Source: Pseudomonadota bacterium (GTDB lineage: Bacteria > Pseudomonadota > Gammaproteobacteria > Burkholderiales > Gallionellaceae). From it: a stretch of 64,000 nucleotides of DNA. Position 1 is the stretch's first letter. Each line of letters starts with the position of its first letter. Shown here piece by piece: positions 49,075-58,877 of the stretch. A program made the translations under genes and the position numbers. Under the pieces are notes generated by a model. The model was not told the origin of the DNA. It worked only from the letters and a program-made list of their open reading frames with translations, and did not search any database. Location of the stretch: assembly GCA_021821945.1 (NCBI GenBank), contig JAJZTF010000009.1, forward strand, positions 1-64,000, read 5' to 3'.

Positions 49075-49862
49075 GGGTGTGATATCTGCAGGGCAAGCCG
49101 GGTCGCATCGAGATAATCCAGCACCACGCGAGTGTCTTTGCGCATCGCGATCGCCTGCAGCATCGGTAATCCCCTCGCCGCAGGGATGGAGGCTCTGAGC
49201 GCTTCGAATTGGCCTTCCATGCTGTCCGCCTTGTCTTCTGTGAGCTCAATGGAAATCCTGGCAAGCGCGCTCGCGCTTTTTTCCGGCGAAAAAACGAATG
49301 CGAGGCCGAATGCCTCGGGAATGGGCCGCGCCTTGAACAGGGGTTCCGGGTATGGGGTGTCGCATGCAAGCATCACGGTGCGCGTGTTGTCCACGACCAC
49401 CTGGGCGACCGCTTCGAGCAGCGCCGCGCAGAAGCTGGCATCGAAGGCGCACAGCACGGACGAGTTTTTCATCGAACCGGTTGCGATGCCCCAGTATCCG
49501 GCAGCCGTGTTGTGCACGGAATTGTGAAAGCGTGTGGGCGAAATCTGGCGGTCGCTCGCTGCCAGCATCTCGCAGATCGCGTGGCAGTTTTCCCCGTCTG
49601 CGCCCGATGAAGAAAAAACGGTCGGCAGATCGGCGGGGTTGAGCCCCGCCGCTTCTATCGCCTCGAGGCCCACAGCGAGTGCCAGCTTGACCAATGCGCC
49701 GCTGCGCCTGCGCTCTGCAGCAGGCAGCGATGAGGGGGGAGGCAGCACGGTCTTTTGCGGCTGGTATGAGGATTCCCCGCGGAGCATATTTTCGCCTGCC
49801 TTCCAGCCGGCAAGGCCCGGTCCCAGCAATCCGATGCCTTCGATGTATGCGGCAAGTTTCAT
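49071..49862 (-). CDS. Beta-ketoacyl synthase-like / chain-length-factor protein (APE-type)
   Basis: GIGLLGPGLAGW; TRFHNSVHNTAAGYWGIATG; active-site-like region CAFDASFCAALLEA. Confidence 0.8.
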   Translation of the reverse strand: MKLAAYIEGIGLLGPGLAGWKAGENMLRGESSYQPQKTVLPPPSSLPAAERRRSGALVKLALAVGLEAIEAAGLNPADLPTVFSSSGADGENCHAICEMLAASDRQISPTRFHNSVHNTAAGYWGIATGSMKNSSVLCAFDASFCAALLEAVAQVVVDNTRTVMLACDTPYPEPLFKARPIPEAFGLAFVFSPEKSASALARISIELTEDKADSMEGQFEALRASIPAARGLPMLQAIAMRKDTRVVLDYLDATRLALQISHP

Positions 49863-51046
49863 GAAGAGATTCCGAAGATGAGGCTGCAGTTCGTGCCGCC
49901 AAAGCCGAAAGAGTTGCTGAGCACGCGCCTGGGCCTCTCTTCGCGGTTTTCAAGCAGATAGTCGAGCTGCAGGCTGGGGTCGGTCTGCCTGGTGTTGATT
50001 CCAGCCGGCATGAAGCCATGCTTCAAGGCGAGTGCCGAGATCAAGGCTTCCATGCCGCCTGCGGCGCCCAGCGTGTGGCCGGTAGCGCCCTTGGTCGAGC
50101 TGCAGGCGGTGTTCCTTCCGAAGAGCGCCTGAACGGCAATGCCTTCCGCCGCATCGTTGCTGGGCGTCGCAGTCCCGTGCAGATTGATGTAATCGATGTC
50201 CGACGGGGCAAGGCCCGCCATATGCAGCGCATCCTGCATCGCGATTTTCGCGCCCAGTCCTTCCGGATGCGGCGATGACATGTGGTAGGCATCGCTCGAT
50301 TCTCCGATGCCAAGAAGCACGATGTCATCCTCATGCTGCGGGGATTTTTCGAGCAGGGCGAATGCGGCCGCCTCCCCGATCGAAAGTCCGTTACGTTTTG
50401 CGTCATAAGGCCGGCATGGCTCGCTGGACAGGAGCTCAAGGGAGTTGAAGCCATAAAGCGTGGTCAGACAAAGCGAGTCAACGCCTCCCACCAGGGCGGC
50501 ATCGATAAGGCCAGCCTCCATCATGCGCCGCGCCGAGCCGAAGACCTTTGCGCTCGAGGAGCATGCGGAGGAGACTGCTGCGGCAGGACCTGCAAGATTG
50601 AAGCACCTGCGAACGAAGTCTGCGACGGAATAGGTGTTGTGCGTCGTGCGATAGTTGAAGTCCGCTGGCAGTGCGCCGGTTTCGGCATTCCGCCTGCGGT
50701 AGGCGAGTTCGGTCTGAAAAATGCCCGAGGTGCTGGTGCCGATGAACACGCCTATGCGGTGCCTGCCGTATTTTTCGGCAGCATTGCGCACGGCAAGCTG
50801 GAAGTCGTCCTGCAGGAGGCCTAGCCATGCGAGCCGGTTGTTCCTGCAATCGTATTCGGCAAGAGGCGGCGGAAGCTTCACTTCCTCAAGGCCTGTCACT
50901 TCGCCCACGAAGGTCTCGAGCTCGACGGTGTCGAACCGGCAGGGCGCGAGGCCTGAATGGAGGCCACGCAGCGCGGAAAGCGTCTGGTCAAGCCCGCGTC
51001 CTATGCTGCTGGTCGCGGTGTAATGGGTCAGCCAAAGCGGATTCAA
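49859..51046 (-). CDS. 3-oxoacyl-ACP synthase II-like (FabF family, APE-type)
   Basis: AVSSACSSSAKVFGSA catalytic Cys; NLHGTATPSNDAAE; GATGHTLGAAGGMEAL. Confidence 0.92.
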   Translation of the reverse strand: MNPLWLTHYTATSSIGRGLDQTLSALRGLHSGLAPCRFDTVELETFVGEVTGLEEVKLPPPLAEYDCRNNRLAWLGLLQDDFQLAVRNAAEKYGRHRIGVFIGTSTSGIFQTELAYRRRNAETGALPADFNYRTTHNTYSVADFVRRCFNLAGPAAAVSSACSSSAKVFGSARRMMEAGLIDAALVGGVDSLCLTTLYGFNSLELLSSEPCRPYDAKRNGLSIGEAAAFALLEKSPQHEDDIVLLGIGESSDAYHMSSPHPEGLGAKIAMQDALHMAGLAPSDIDYINLHGTATPSNDAAEGIAVQALFGRNTACSSTKGATGHTLGAAGGMEALISALALKHGFMPAGINTRQTDPSLQLDYLLENREERPRRVLSNSFGFGGTNCSLIFGISS

Positions 51047-51082
51047 AACGCGGTCGTCTAAGGGTTGATCAATCAGCCGGCA

Positions 51083-51745
51083 TTATATTCCCGAACGGGA
51101 TTCTTGGGACGACAGCCTGATGGAAAGCCAGGCCGAAAAGATGCCCAATGCGGCGCCCGTTGCGACATCGATGGCGACATGCTGGCGCATGGCTAGCGTC
51201 GAATAGATGATCGCGATGCACCACGCCCGGTTCAGCATGGATATCCAGCGCGGCGTGCCAATGCGGTTTAACAGACGGTTCAGCCAGATGCCCGAAAATA
51301 CCGCGGTCACGACATGCAGGGAGGGACAGGCATTGCCGGATGCATCGATGTTCTTCAAGAAATCCACATCGGGATATTTCGCCCAGTCTATGCCGGAAGG
51401 GGGCACGGCTGTCGGCCAGAAGTAGAAGATGATCAATGAAAGGAGGCAGGTTGCGGCGATGCTTGCGCCATAGAAATAAAGCTCCCTTCTCGTTTCAATA
51501 AGCGCAGGCGGCAGGGAAACATAAATCCAGAGCGAGGCATAGACGGGCAGCGACCAGGGAGAAAATCCGATCGCGCGATCGAGCCAGAGTACCGGCATGA
51601 TGGCGGGTTCATGGGCAGGATTTCTCAGCAGATAAAAATAGGCGGAGAAGAACAGGGCGATGAAAATCGTGGTGCCGGAAGCCTTGAGCAGGGCATGCTT
51701 CATGACCGCCGATGCAATGCGGCTTTGCCAGGTTCGTGCATTCAT
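51083..51745 (-). CDS. PAP2-superfamily membrane phosphatase
   Basis: NACPSLHVVTAVFSG and RQHVAIDVATGAALG phosphatase motifs. Confidence 0.8.
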   Translation of the reverse strand: MNARTWQSRIASAVMKHALLKASGTTIFIALFFSAYFYLLRNPAHEPAIMPVLWLDRAIGFSPWSLPVYASLWIYVSLPPALIETRRELYFYGASIAATCLLSLIIFYFWPTAVPPSGIDWAKYPDVDFLKNIDASGNACPSLHVVTAVFSGIWLNRLLNRIGTPRWISMLNRAWCIAIIYSTLAMRQHVAIDVATGAALGIFSAWLSIRLSSQESRSGI

Positions 51746-52536
51746 GAGAGCGCCTCCCTTAGCGTGATGAAGCGAAAGCCGGAATTCCTGGCCTCTGAGA
51801 GTATGATGGGGAGGGCTTCGAGTATCACGGGGCGCCTATCCCGGGTTCGCGCGGAATTGCCGTCGTGCAGCAGCAGGATCGTGCCTTTTTTAAGCCCTCC
51901 AAGCAGTTTTTTTGCGACGCGTTCGACGTCGCCGGTTCTGGTGTCATAAGCGCGTACCGACCAGCTTGCAAGGCGCAGACCGAGCCTCGAGAGCGCAGGG
52001 TCGAGGAAGGGATTGCGCAGGCCTGCAGGGGCGCGGAAGAACAGGGGAGCCATTCCCGTGATTCCGGCGAGCGTGGTCTGGGCCTCCTCGAGTTCCTTGA
52101 TGATTCCGCGATAGCCAAGCAGCGAAAAGCGATGGAGGTGGTGCTGGCTGTGATTCTCCACCGCATGTCCGCGGGCGACGATCTCGCGGCAGAGATCGGG
52201 ATGGCGGGCCGCCTTTTCTCCCGTGCAGAAGAAGGTTGCCCTGACTGCATAAAGGTCAAGGATGTCGAGCACTTCTGGCGTCACCTCGGGGTCAGGGCCG
52301 TCGTCTATGGTGAGCGCGATCTCTTCCCGCCCGGCAGGCAGCCTGGTCCAGTTGGGGCCCAGCCAGTCCAGGCGGGGCAGCAGACCTGCCAGAGTCAGCA
52401 GCGCATGATCGGCAAGGAAGATCGCGAGCGCGATGCGCCAGTGTGCCGGCTGAAGGACGAGCAGGACAACGAGGGCTCCGTGCAGGTAGAGGCTCGCGCG
52501 TATCAGGGGTGAGGGTTTCCAGCGGGCGTCAGTCAT
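51742..52536 (-). CDS. Polysaccharide deacetylase (NodB-like) family protein
   Basis: EIALTIDDGPDPEVTPEVLDIL, HAVENHSQHHLHRFSLL and FFRAPAGLRNPF; start trimmed to 52536. Confidence 0.9.
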   Translation of the reverse strand: MTDARWKPSPLIRASLYLHGALVVLLVLQPAHWRIALAIFLADHALLTLAGLLPRLDWLGPNWTRLPAGREEIALTIDDGPDPEVTPEVLDILDLYAVRATFFCTGEKAARHPDLCREIVARGHAVENHSQHHLHRFSLLGYRGIIKELEEAQTTLAGITGMAPLFFRAPAGLRNPFLDPALSRLGLRLASWSVRAYDTRTGDVERVAKKLLGGLKKGTILLLHDGNSARTRDRRPVILEALPIILSEARNSGFRFITLREALS

Positions 52537-54830
52537 GGCTTTGCGAAAATGGCTGAGTAGACGAGCGCGAGGATGACGCCGGGGGCAACCGTTGCGCCTA
52601 TCGCCTGCAGTATCGAGACGCCTGAGAATGCAAGCAACCCGAATCCTGCAACCGCGGTCAGGTTGGCAAACAGCATCGACACCAGCGTCCTGGGGGTGCA
52701 TTGGGAAATCCCTGACTCCCCGCGATCGAAGAAGAGCGCATAGTTGGAGCCCACTGCTACGACCAGAAGCAGGCCCACGAGGTGCATGATGATCAGCTGC
52801 TGGTGAAAAAATGCAAGGGCTGCGGTCACGGTGATCACGGATGCTGCAAGGGGAAGGACAATGTAGAAAACGCGCACCCAGGAGCGCAATGCGATGAGCA
52901 GCAGCAGGACGATCAGCGACGTCCCGGATGCTGACAGCATGATGGCTTCATGAAGGTAACCCGAATAAAGATGATCGGACTCCGCCTTCATGTCGATGAG
53001 GAGCACGTCATTCAATCCGGAAAGCGCATTCCTGATGGCCAGTGCATCGATTTCCTTGTCCTCAGGAGCCTTAAGCGGAAGCAATGCGCTCGTGCGCCCG
53101 GCATGCCGGATGAGCAGGGCATCCAGTGCCATGGACATCGACGTGCGATTAAGATCGGCTCTTTGCAAAAGAGACTGGTGTTTTGCGGCCCCTACGTCGG
53201 CCAGAAAGGGGGCGAAGCGTTCTGCCTTGACGGGCAGGCCTTCTACCGCCTGTGTAAGGCGGGATGCCAGCGTTGCCGGATCGGGCAGGCTGTCCTGGCG
53301 CATGCGCTGTGTCCTGAGGCTGGGCAGGTAGCGGCTTGGACTCTCAAATCCCGAAATTGCGCCGAGCCCGACCTGCCTTTGCAGTATTTCTGAAGCGCGC
53401 TCAGCCCTCTGCAATGCGAACTCCTGATCCTTGCCGGTGACGACCACCATGTAGCGCACGTCGGGTGCGCCGATGTCCGAGCGCAGCGATGCATCGAGCG
53501 CGACATCCGCCTGCGATACCGGACTTAGCGAGGATATCTTCTCGTTCCAGAGATCGTTTCGGTGCATGAAAAGCACGATGCAGGCGGCAAGGAGCAGCAT
53601 GGATGCGGGCCATTTCGCCTTTCCTGCGAGCCTGACCATGCGTGAGAGCATGTCGCCGATGGCAGATACGTCGCGGATGCGAAATCCGGAAGGAGTCAGG
53701 GAAGGCAAGACGAAACGGGTTGTCAGGGCGGCAGCGACGAGGCCCGAGATCGCATAGAGTCCCAGCTGTGCCAGGCCCGGAAATCCCGAGAACATCAGTG
53801 TTGCAAAACCGGCAATCGAAGTCAGCACGCCCAGGCGAACGGTGGGCCAGAAGCGTCTTGTCCATTCCTCCCTGTCAGGCCCGGATTGCACGAAGAGGTA
53901 GATCGAGTAATCCACGGCCTCGCCTATGAGCGCCGTGCCAAAGCCCAGCGTGATGCCGTGCACCGTGCCAAAAGCCAGGCTGACCGCCGCGATGCCGGCA
54001 AGCGCGCCGCTGATGATGGGGAGGAAACTTAAAACCAGCGCGACGAATGAGCGGTAGACCAGCAGCAGCAGAATGGCGATGAGGGATATGCTGATGGCGG
54101 AGAGCAGGCTCACTTCGCTCTTTATGGTTTCGCGCGAGTTGACCGAGAAAACCCCGGGGCCCGCCATCAATAGCCTCATGCCGGAAACATGCGCCTGATC
54201 GAATGCCTGGCGTATTGCCGCCATCGCGCGCTGTTGCGCATCGGTATCCGAACCCGATGCGCGGGTCTCGACCATCATCAGCGCTCTCGTGCCGTCTCTG
54301 GATGCCCATGCGCCATCCAGCATCATGGGGCTGCTTTCCATCTGGTCAAGCAGCCTTGCCATCTCGCCTGTCGCATCGCGCGGCAGCAGCGACTTGAAGA
54401 GCAGCCCCGCTGGCGATGCGATGAGGTCTATGCTTTCGCTCAATGCTTCGTGCAGCCCCGGGACTTCAAAGCGGGAAGGCGTGACCGCAGGGCTTAGAAG
54501 ATAACGGTGGTCGAAAAGATAGGCTCTGTCGCGTTCCCCGTTGATGTCTTCGCCATTGTTCACGCTTGCAAATTGCGGGTCCGCCCGCAGTTTTCCTGCG
54601 ATCAGCCTGGACAGCGCTGCGCGCCTTTCCGCGCTGTCCCCTTCTATGCCGACTAAAATCAGGCGGGAAGCCAGTCCGTCTTGGATCTGTTCGAGCAGAA
54701 CCTGCTGGGCTGGGGTCGGGTTGCGCGGCAGGAAGGCGGAAAGGTCGGCGGTGAACCGGCTGTGTATGATCGTGAAGACTGAGGCTGTGATGAAGGCAAG
54801 CCACAGGAGTAATCCCTTCTGGATTTTCAC
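52533..54830 (-). CDS. MMPL/RND-family exporter (aryl polyene export type)
   Basis: Large multi-TM protein with duplicated RND-like halves; GTG start at 54830 overlaps the lolA-like stop (GTGA). Confidence 0.85.
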   Translation of the reverse strand: MKIQKGLLLWLAFITASVFTIIHSRFTADLSAFLPRNPTPAQQVLLEQIQDGLASRLILVGIEGDSAERRAALSRLIAGKLRADPQFASVNNGEDINGERDRAYLFDHRYLLSPAVTPSRFEVPGLHEALSESIDLIASPAGLLFKSLLPRDATGEMARLLDQMESSPMMLDGAWASRDGTRALMMVETRASGSDTDAQQRAMAAIRQAFDQAHVSGMRLLMAGPGVFSVNSRETIKSEVSLLSAISISLIAILLLLVYRSFVALVLSFLPIISGALAGIAAVSLAFGTVHGITLGFGTALIGEAVDYSIYLFVQSGPDREEWTRRFWPTVRLGVLTSIAGFATLMFSGFPGLAQLGLYAISGLVAAALTTRFVLPSLTPSGFRIRDVSAIGDMLSRMVRLAGKAKWPASMLLLAACIVLFMHRNDLWNEKISSLSPVSQADVALDASLRSDIGAPDVRYMVVVTGKDQEFALQRAERASEILQRQVGLGAISGFESPSRYLPSLRTQRMRQDSLPDPATLASRLTQAVEGLPVKAERFAPFLADVGAAKHQSLLQRADLNRTSMSMALDALLIRHAGRTSALLPLKAPEDKEIDALAIRNALSGLNDVLLIDMKAESDHLYSGYLHEAIMLSASGTSLIVLLLLIALRSWVRVFYIVLPLAASVITVTAALAFFHQQLIIMHLVGLLLVVAVGSNYALFFDRGESGISQCTPRTLVSMLFANLTAVAGFGLLAFSGVSILQAIGATVAPGVILALVYSAIFAKP

Positions 54831-55405
54831 GGCTTTGTCAGTCTCTCGATGGTCATGACTGAGCTGTCGCCATCCGCCTGGAGGATTTCGATGCTGCTTA
54901 GCGCATCCCTTTCCCCTTTGATGCGGATTTGTCTCGCCACCTTCTGCATTTTCGGTTCCACGGGCAAAAGGATCAGCATCCATTGGTCGGGCGTGCCCGT
55001 GAGGCTGGCCCTGTAGTTTTTCTCGAGCGCATCCCGATCTCCGGAAAGCGTGCCGCGTATGCTGTCGATGAAGGCTGCGATTTCCGGATATTTCTGAAGT
55101 TGCAGGCGATGCATTTGCCCGTTGCGCTCCATGATGAGGCTGTCCTTGTCGACTGTCAGCGATTCAGGCCTGGGCTTCAGCGTGCGCTTTTCAAGATGAC
55201 TGGGCGCGACATAGTACAGTTCTCCGGAGGATTCCACGGGCTTGTCCAGCATCGCGATGGACTTGATTTCGGTGAATCTTGCATGGTCGCTTCGCACAGC
55301 CGCAAGCGCATGCATCAGCGAGTCGAGATTCCATTCCGATGCGCGGGTTAGCTCAGGCGCCATCGCCAGGGCCGCAAGAATCAGGAAGATGGCGGTCTTC
55401 ATCAT
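54827..55405 (-). CDS. LolA-like outer-membrane lipoprotein carrier protein
   Basis: Signal peptide; SLMHALAAVRSDHARFTEIKSIAMLDKPVESSGELYYVAPSHLEKRTLKP. Confidence 0.85.
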   Translation of the reverse strand: MMKTAIFLILAALAMAPELTRASEWNLDSLMHALAAVRSDHARFTEIKSIAMLDKPVESSGELYYVAPSHLEKRTLKPRPESLTVDKDSLIMERNGQMHRLQLQKYPEIAAFIDSIRGTLSGDRDALEKNYRASLTGTPDQWMLILLPVEPKMQKVARQIRIKGERDALSSIEILQADGDSSVMTIERLTKP

Positions 55406-56310
55406 TCTTGCGGATCCTGCCAGAAGTCGAAAAAATTGAACCAGTTGTAGGGCGCGCGCTTGCAGTACCGGTCGAGCAGTCCGGCATAGCGAGAGATGGC
55501 GTCCTTTATCGCCTGATCCCTTTCGTCTGGCTGGACCGCAGAAAAGTCTGCGAGGCGATCGAAATGAATCGCATACCGGTTTCCGCCAAGATACAGCCCG
55601 GTCATGAAGATCACGGGGCGCTTTAGGAGTGCGGCCATGCGGAAGGGGCCGGTGGGGAGCATTGCCGTCCGGCCAAGGATTTCGACCGGGAGCCTTGTTT
55701 CATTCCCGGGCGTGCGGTCTGCCAGCACGCCCACTGCATAGCCATCCTTGAGCCTGGCTTCGACCTTGAGCATCGCATCGAGATTGCCAAGCCCGATGAT
55801 CTCCTGATCGGATTGCGGGTTGATCGACAAAAGCGCTTCATTGATCTTGCGCGCGTTGGCTTCATGCATCAGCATCGCGACGCGCAGCCCGGCGTTCTGC
55901 TTTCCGACCGCACTGATCGCCTCGAAGCTGCCAAGATGCGCGCCCATCATGAAAAGGCCCACGCCTTGTTCGAGAAGATGCTCGCCGTGGATTTCAAATT
56001 CAAACGGGTCGAAGCGGCGATTGATCAGGTACGCCCGGTCGTGGATGGTGGATGCAAAACAGAAGAAATGCCTGTAGAGGTCCGTCCACCGAACCTGGCG
56101 CCCCAGCGCCCGTTCGAGATAGGAGCGGGATGAGAGGCGGCTTTCTGGCGAAGAAAGCAAAAAATATGCGGTGATGGGGTGGAGCGCGATGCGGGTAGCC
56201 TTCCTGCCGAACTTGAGCGAGCACCAGGTCATGAAGCGCAGCAGGGGAAGGCTGCCGCGTTCTGGCGTTGTGGCCCAGCTCGACTGGTCTGCGGAAGGGT
56301 GGGTGGTCAT
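55402..56310 (-). CDS. LpxL/HtrB-like lysophospholipid acyltransferase
   Basis: MTWCSLKFGRKATRIALHPITAYFLLSSPESRLSSRSYLERALGR ... FMMGAHLGSFEAI ... GVLADRTPGNE. Confidence 0.88.
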   Translation of the reverse strand: MTTHPSADQSSWATTPERGSLPLLRFMTWCSLKFGRKATRIALHPITAYFLLSSPESRLSSRSYLERALGRQVRWTDLYRHFFCFASTIHDRAYLINRRFDPFEFEIHGEHLLEQGVGLFMMGAHLGSFEAISAVGKQNAGLRVAMLMHEANARKINEALLSINPQSDQEIIGLGNLDAMLKVEARLKDGYAVGVLADRTPGNETRLPVEILGRTAMLPTGPFRMAALLKRPVIFMTGLYLGGNRYAIHFDRLADFSAVQPDERDQAIKDAISRYAGLLDRYCKRAPYNWFNFFDFWQDPQE

Positions 56311-57893
56311 GATTTTTGCGAGAGGCTGCCGCTGGCTATTTTTCTTGAGCCTGATGTGATGTCGAAGAGCATCCTGCCATCGGGCAGCGTTTTATGCTGA
56401 AAATGCAGCCGGTCTCCAGGTCCTGCGGGGCTTGTGAACTTGACCGAACTGATTTCATAGCGATCGGGCGATATGCCGTCCGCGATGCGCATTAGCGCTT
56501 CTTCCAGCAGCACGACACCGGGAAGCACGGGATGCCCGGGGAAGTGTCCGGAAAAGGCGGGATGATTCTTCGGGACTGTCCAGGTGTGGCGATCCCCAAA
56601 CAGCGCCTTCAGCGCGGAATGGGGCAGCTTGCCCGTGCTGTTGCGCGGCAGCGCATCGACAAACAGCAATGGCCTTGGCAGGAAGACCGGATCGAGATGT
56701 TCCCTGAGCGCGGCAAACAGCGTTTCCGGTTGCACCCCGGGGGCTACGACGGCTGCAGCAAGCCTCGTGACATCGCTCGTCTCTTCCGGCATGTGGAATG
56801 CGCCGTCCAGGACGCCTGGCAGGGAGTTCAACAGATGGTTGAGTCCCGACAGGGAGTGGCGCTTGCCAGCAATGTTGATCATGTCTGCCATGCGTCCGTG
56901 CAGCAGAAAAAGATCTTCTGAAAGGGGCTCTATCACATCGTTCATCACGACGGGCGGATCGATATGCGGGCCGGATGCACTCAATCCGTTGTTCTCATTG
57001 ACCCATCTGATGCCGGGGAAAAGCTGCCATGCGGGTCCGCTGGTCGGCCTTCTGCTTGCGATCTGCCCTGTTTCTGTGGAACCGTAGATTTCAGTCAGTG
57101 GACAATTCAAGTTTGCCTCGATTTCCCGGGCGAGCTCAACGGCAAGCGGGGCTGTCGCGGACATCACATGGTGCAGCGCTGGCACAACGAGTCCCGAGTT
57201 CAGCAGGGTGCGCAGATGCAATGGGGAGGAGATCAGCACGCGGGGGGCGGGCACGCGGGACAGGACATCGCAGATGTCGGCCGGAAAGAAGGGCTGCGCA
57301 TGACTCAATGCAAATCCGTTGCACCATGCCATCAGCAGGGTCGATTCGAAGCCGTACATGTGCTGAGGCGGCACGGTTGCGATCAGAACCGAGCCTTCGG
57401 GGGCGCCGAGTCGCTGCGCTTCCGCGCGTACGCTCTCTGCCAGCGCTCCCCATGTTTTCCGATGGGGTTGGGGGATGCCGGTCGAGCCGGAGGTGAAAAC
57501 GATGGCGATCTCTTGTTCGCTACGGATTTGCGGAATCGCGATCTCGTCAGCCGGGGCTTCCAGCATGGCCGGGTAATCGAGTCTCGACAGGCCTTCCGAG
57601 GATTGCCGGTTGTCCGTGAGGCAAAATACGTCGGGCGCAAACTCCCTGACCTGGCGGATGACCTCGGGGGTCTGGGTCGGGGGAAGCAGGCTGGTTTTGC
57701 CGCTCAATATGGCGGCCGCCAGTCCCACGCTGAAACGGTAGCGGTCGCTGCAAAGATTGAGCATGTGCCTGCCTTCGGGCAGCTGCCCGGCGAGCTGATG
57801 CGCCTCTGAAAGGAATTGCTGCCTCGTAACCGGCCCATCGGCGCAAAAGGCGACGATGCTTCCGGCGTGAGGATGGGATATCAGCGGGCTCAT
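56307..57893 (-). CDS. AMP-dependent acyl/aryl-ACP(CoA) ligase fused to a C-terminal ApeI-like hotdog dehydratase domain
   Basis: IAIVFTSGSTGIPQPHRKTWG and TEIYGSTETGQIASR (AMP-binding), then HPAFSGHFPGHPVLPGVVLLEEAL (hotdog). Confidence 0.88.
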   Translation of the reverse strand: MSPLISHPHAGSIVAFCADGPVTRQQFLSEAHQLAGQLPEGRHMLNLCSDRYRFSVGLAAAILSGKTSLLPPTQTPEVIRQVREFAPDVFCLTDNRQSSEGLSRLDYPAMLEAPADEIAIPQIRSEQEIAIVFTSGSTGIPQPHRKTWGALAESVRAEAQRLGAPEGSVLIATVPPQHMYGFESTLLMAWCNGFALSHAQPFFPADICDVLSRVPAPRVLISSPLHLRTLLNSGLVVPALHHVMSATAPLAVELAREIEANLNCPLTEIYGSTETGQIASRRPTSGPAWQLFPGIRWVNENNGLSASGPHIDPPVVMNDVIEPLSEDLFLLHGRMADMINIAGKRHSLSGLNHLLNSLPGVLDGAFHMPEETSDVTRLAAAVVAPGVQPETLFAALREHLDPVFLPRPLLFVDALPRNSTGKLPHSALKALFGDRHTWTVPKNHPAFSGHFPGHPVLPGVVLLEEALMRIADGISPDRYEISSVKFTSPAGPGDRLHFQHKTLPDGRMLFDITSGSRKIASGSLSQKS

Positions 57894-58504
57894 GAACGGG
57901 CCTTTCTGAACGCCCTCAATTCATCCAGGATGCGCGCATCCTGTGCGTCGGGCAACATGCTTTTGCGCACCCGGTGTTCGACGAGGAACATCAGCGCGAT
58001 CAGGGGGAGCGTCAGGAAGTTGGCAAACACCGACCAGACGGAAAGCGGAGCAAGAAAGTAGAGGAGGGCTGAAACCATGGCCATGAAACCGAAGAACGCT
58101 GTCCAGGCGATGGTCGCGTTGCGTGCGTAAGTTTCATGCTGTCTGGTCAGGGGGGCATGAGTTGCTTCGGCGAAACGCACGCAGAGCGGCTTTTGCCCGC
58201 CTGCCAGCGTGCGGCCGAAGGCAAAAAACAGGGCGAGCTGCATGCCCATGTCCTGCAGCCAGTTTATCAGGCCGAAGTGGGATGCGATCGCATGCCATTG
58301 GCTGTATGCGATCAGGCATGAGATTGCCAGCGCCGGGAGCATCAGGAAGCGCATCGAGGAATTCCAGGCCATGAGGAAGGCGAAAAAAGCCAGCGGTGCA
58401 AGCGCTGCAAGCGTGCCGAGGTTGCCGTCCTTGGACATCGTGTTGGTGTAATGCGCAAGCAGCGCATAGCCGGCTATTGCGATTGCAATGCCTGCCGGTC
58501 GCAT
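57890..58504 (-). CDS. Multi-TM membrane protein of the APE cluster (COG4648-like)
   Basis: MRPAGIAIAIAGYALLAHYTNT ... RNATIAWTAFFGFMAMVSALLYFLAPLSVWSVFANFLTLPLIALMFLVEHRVR. Confidence 0.75.
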   Translation of the reverse strand: MRPAGIAIAIAGYALLAHYTNTMSKDGNLGTLAALAPLAFFAFLMAWNSSMRFLMLPALAISCLIAYSQWHAIASHFGLINWLQDMGMQLALFFAFGRTLAGGQKPLCVRFAEATHAPLTRQHETYARNATIAWTAFFGFMAMVSALLYFLAPLSVWSVFANFLTLPLIALMFLVEHRVRKSMLPDAQDARILDELRAFRKARS

Positions 58505-58508
58505 GGCT

Positions 58509-58781
58509 TCAAAGCGTCCTGTGCGCTGCAATATGGGTGCAAAGGCTGCGCAGCGACCCGAAGATCTGCTGGTTGTCCGCGCCATCGCTGCGCAGCTGCA
58601 ATCCGTAACGCTTGGAGAGGGTCAGCGAGATTTCGAGTATGTCTATGGAATCAAGTCCCAGCCCGTCGCCATAAAGCGGGGCGTCCGGGGAGATTTGATC
58701 TGCGGTGATTTCGAGATTCAGGCATTCGACCATCAATTGGGCGACTTCCTTCTGTAACGCGCTGTTTTGATTATCTTGCAT
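58509..58781 (-). CDS. Acyl carrier protein
   Basis: 90 aa; LYGDGLGLDSIDILEISLTLSKRYG phosphopantetheine site. Confidence 0.93.
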   Translation of the reverse strand: MQDNQNSALQKEVAQLMVECLNLEITADQISPDAPLYGDGLGLDSIDILEISLTLSKRYGLQLRSDGADNQQIFGSLRSLCTHIAAHRTL

Positions 58782-58877
58782 GATGCATCAATGGAATTTC
58801 AAAAGCGGCAGGCCTGCACCTGCCCGTTCCGAATACTACGCAACACCCGAAGATATTGCAATGAGGGTGAAATTTTT

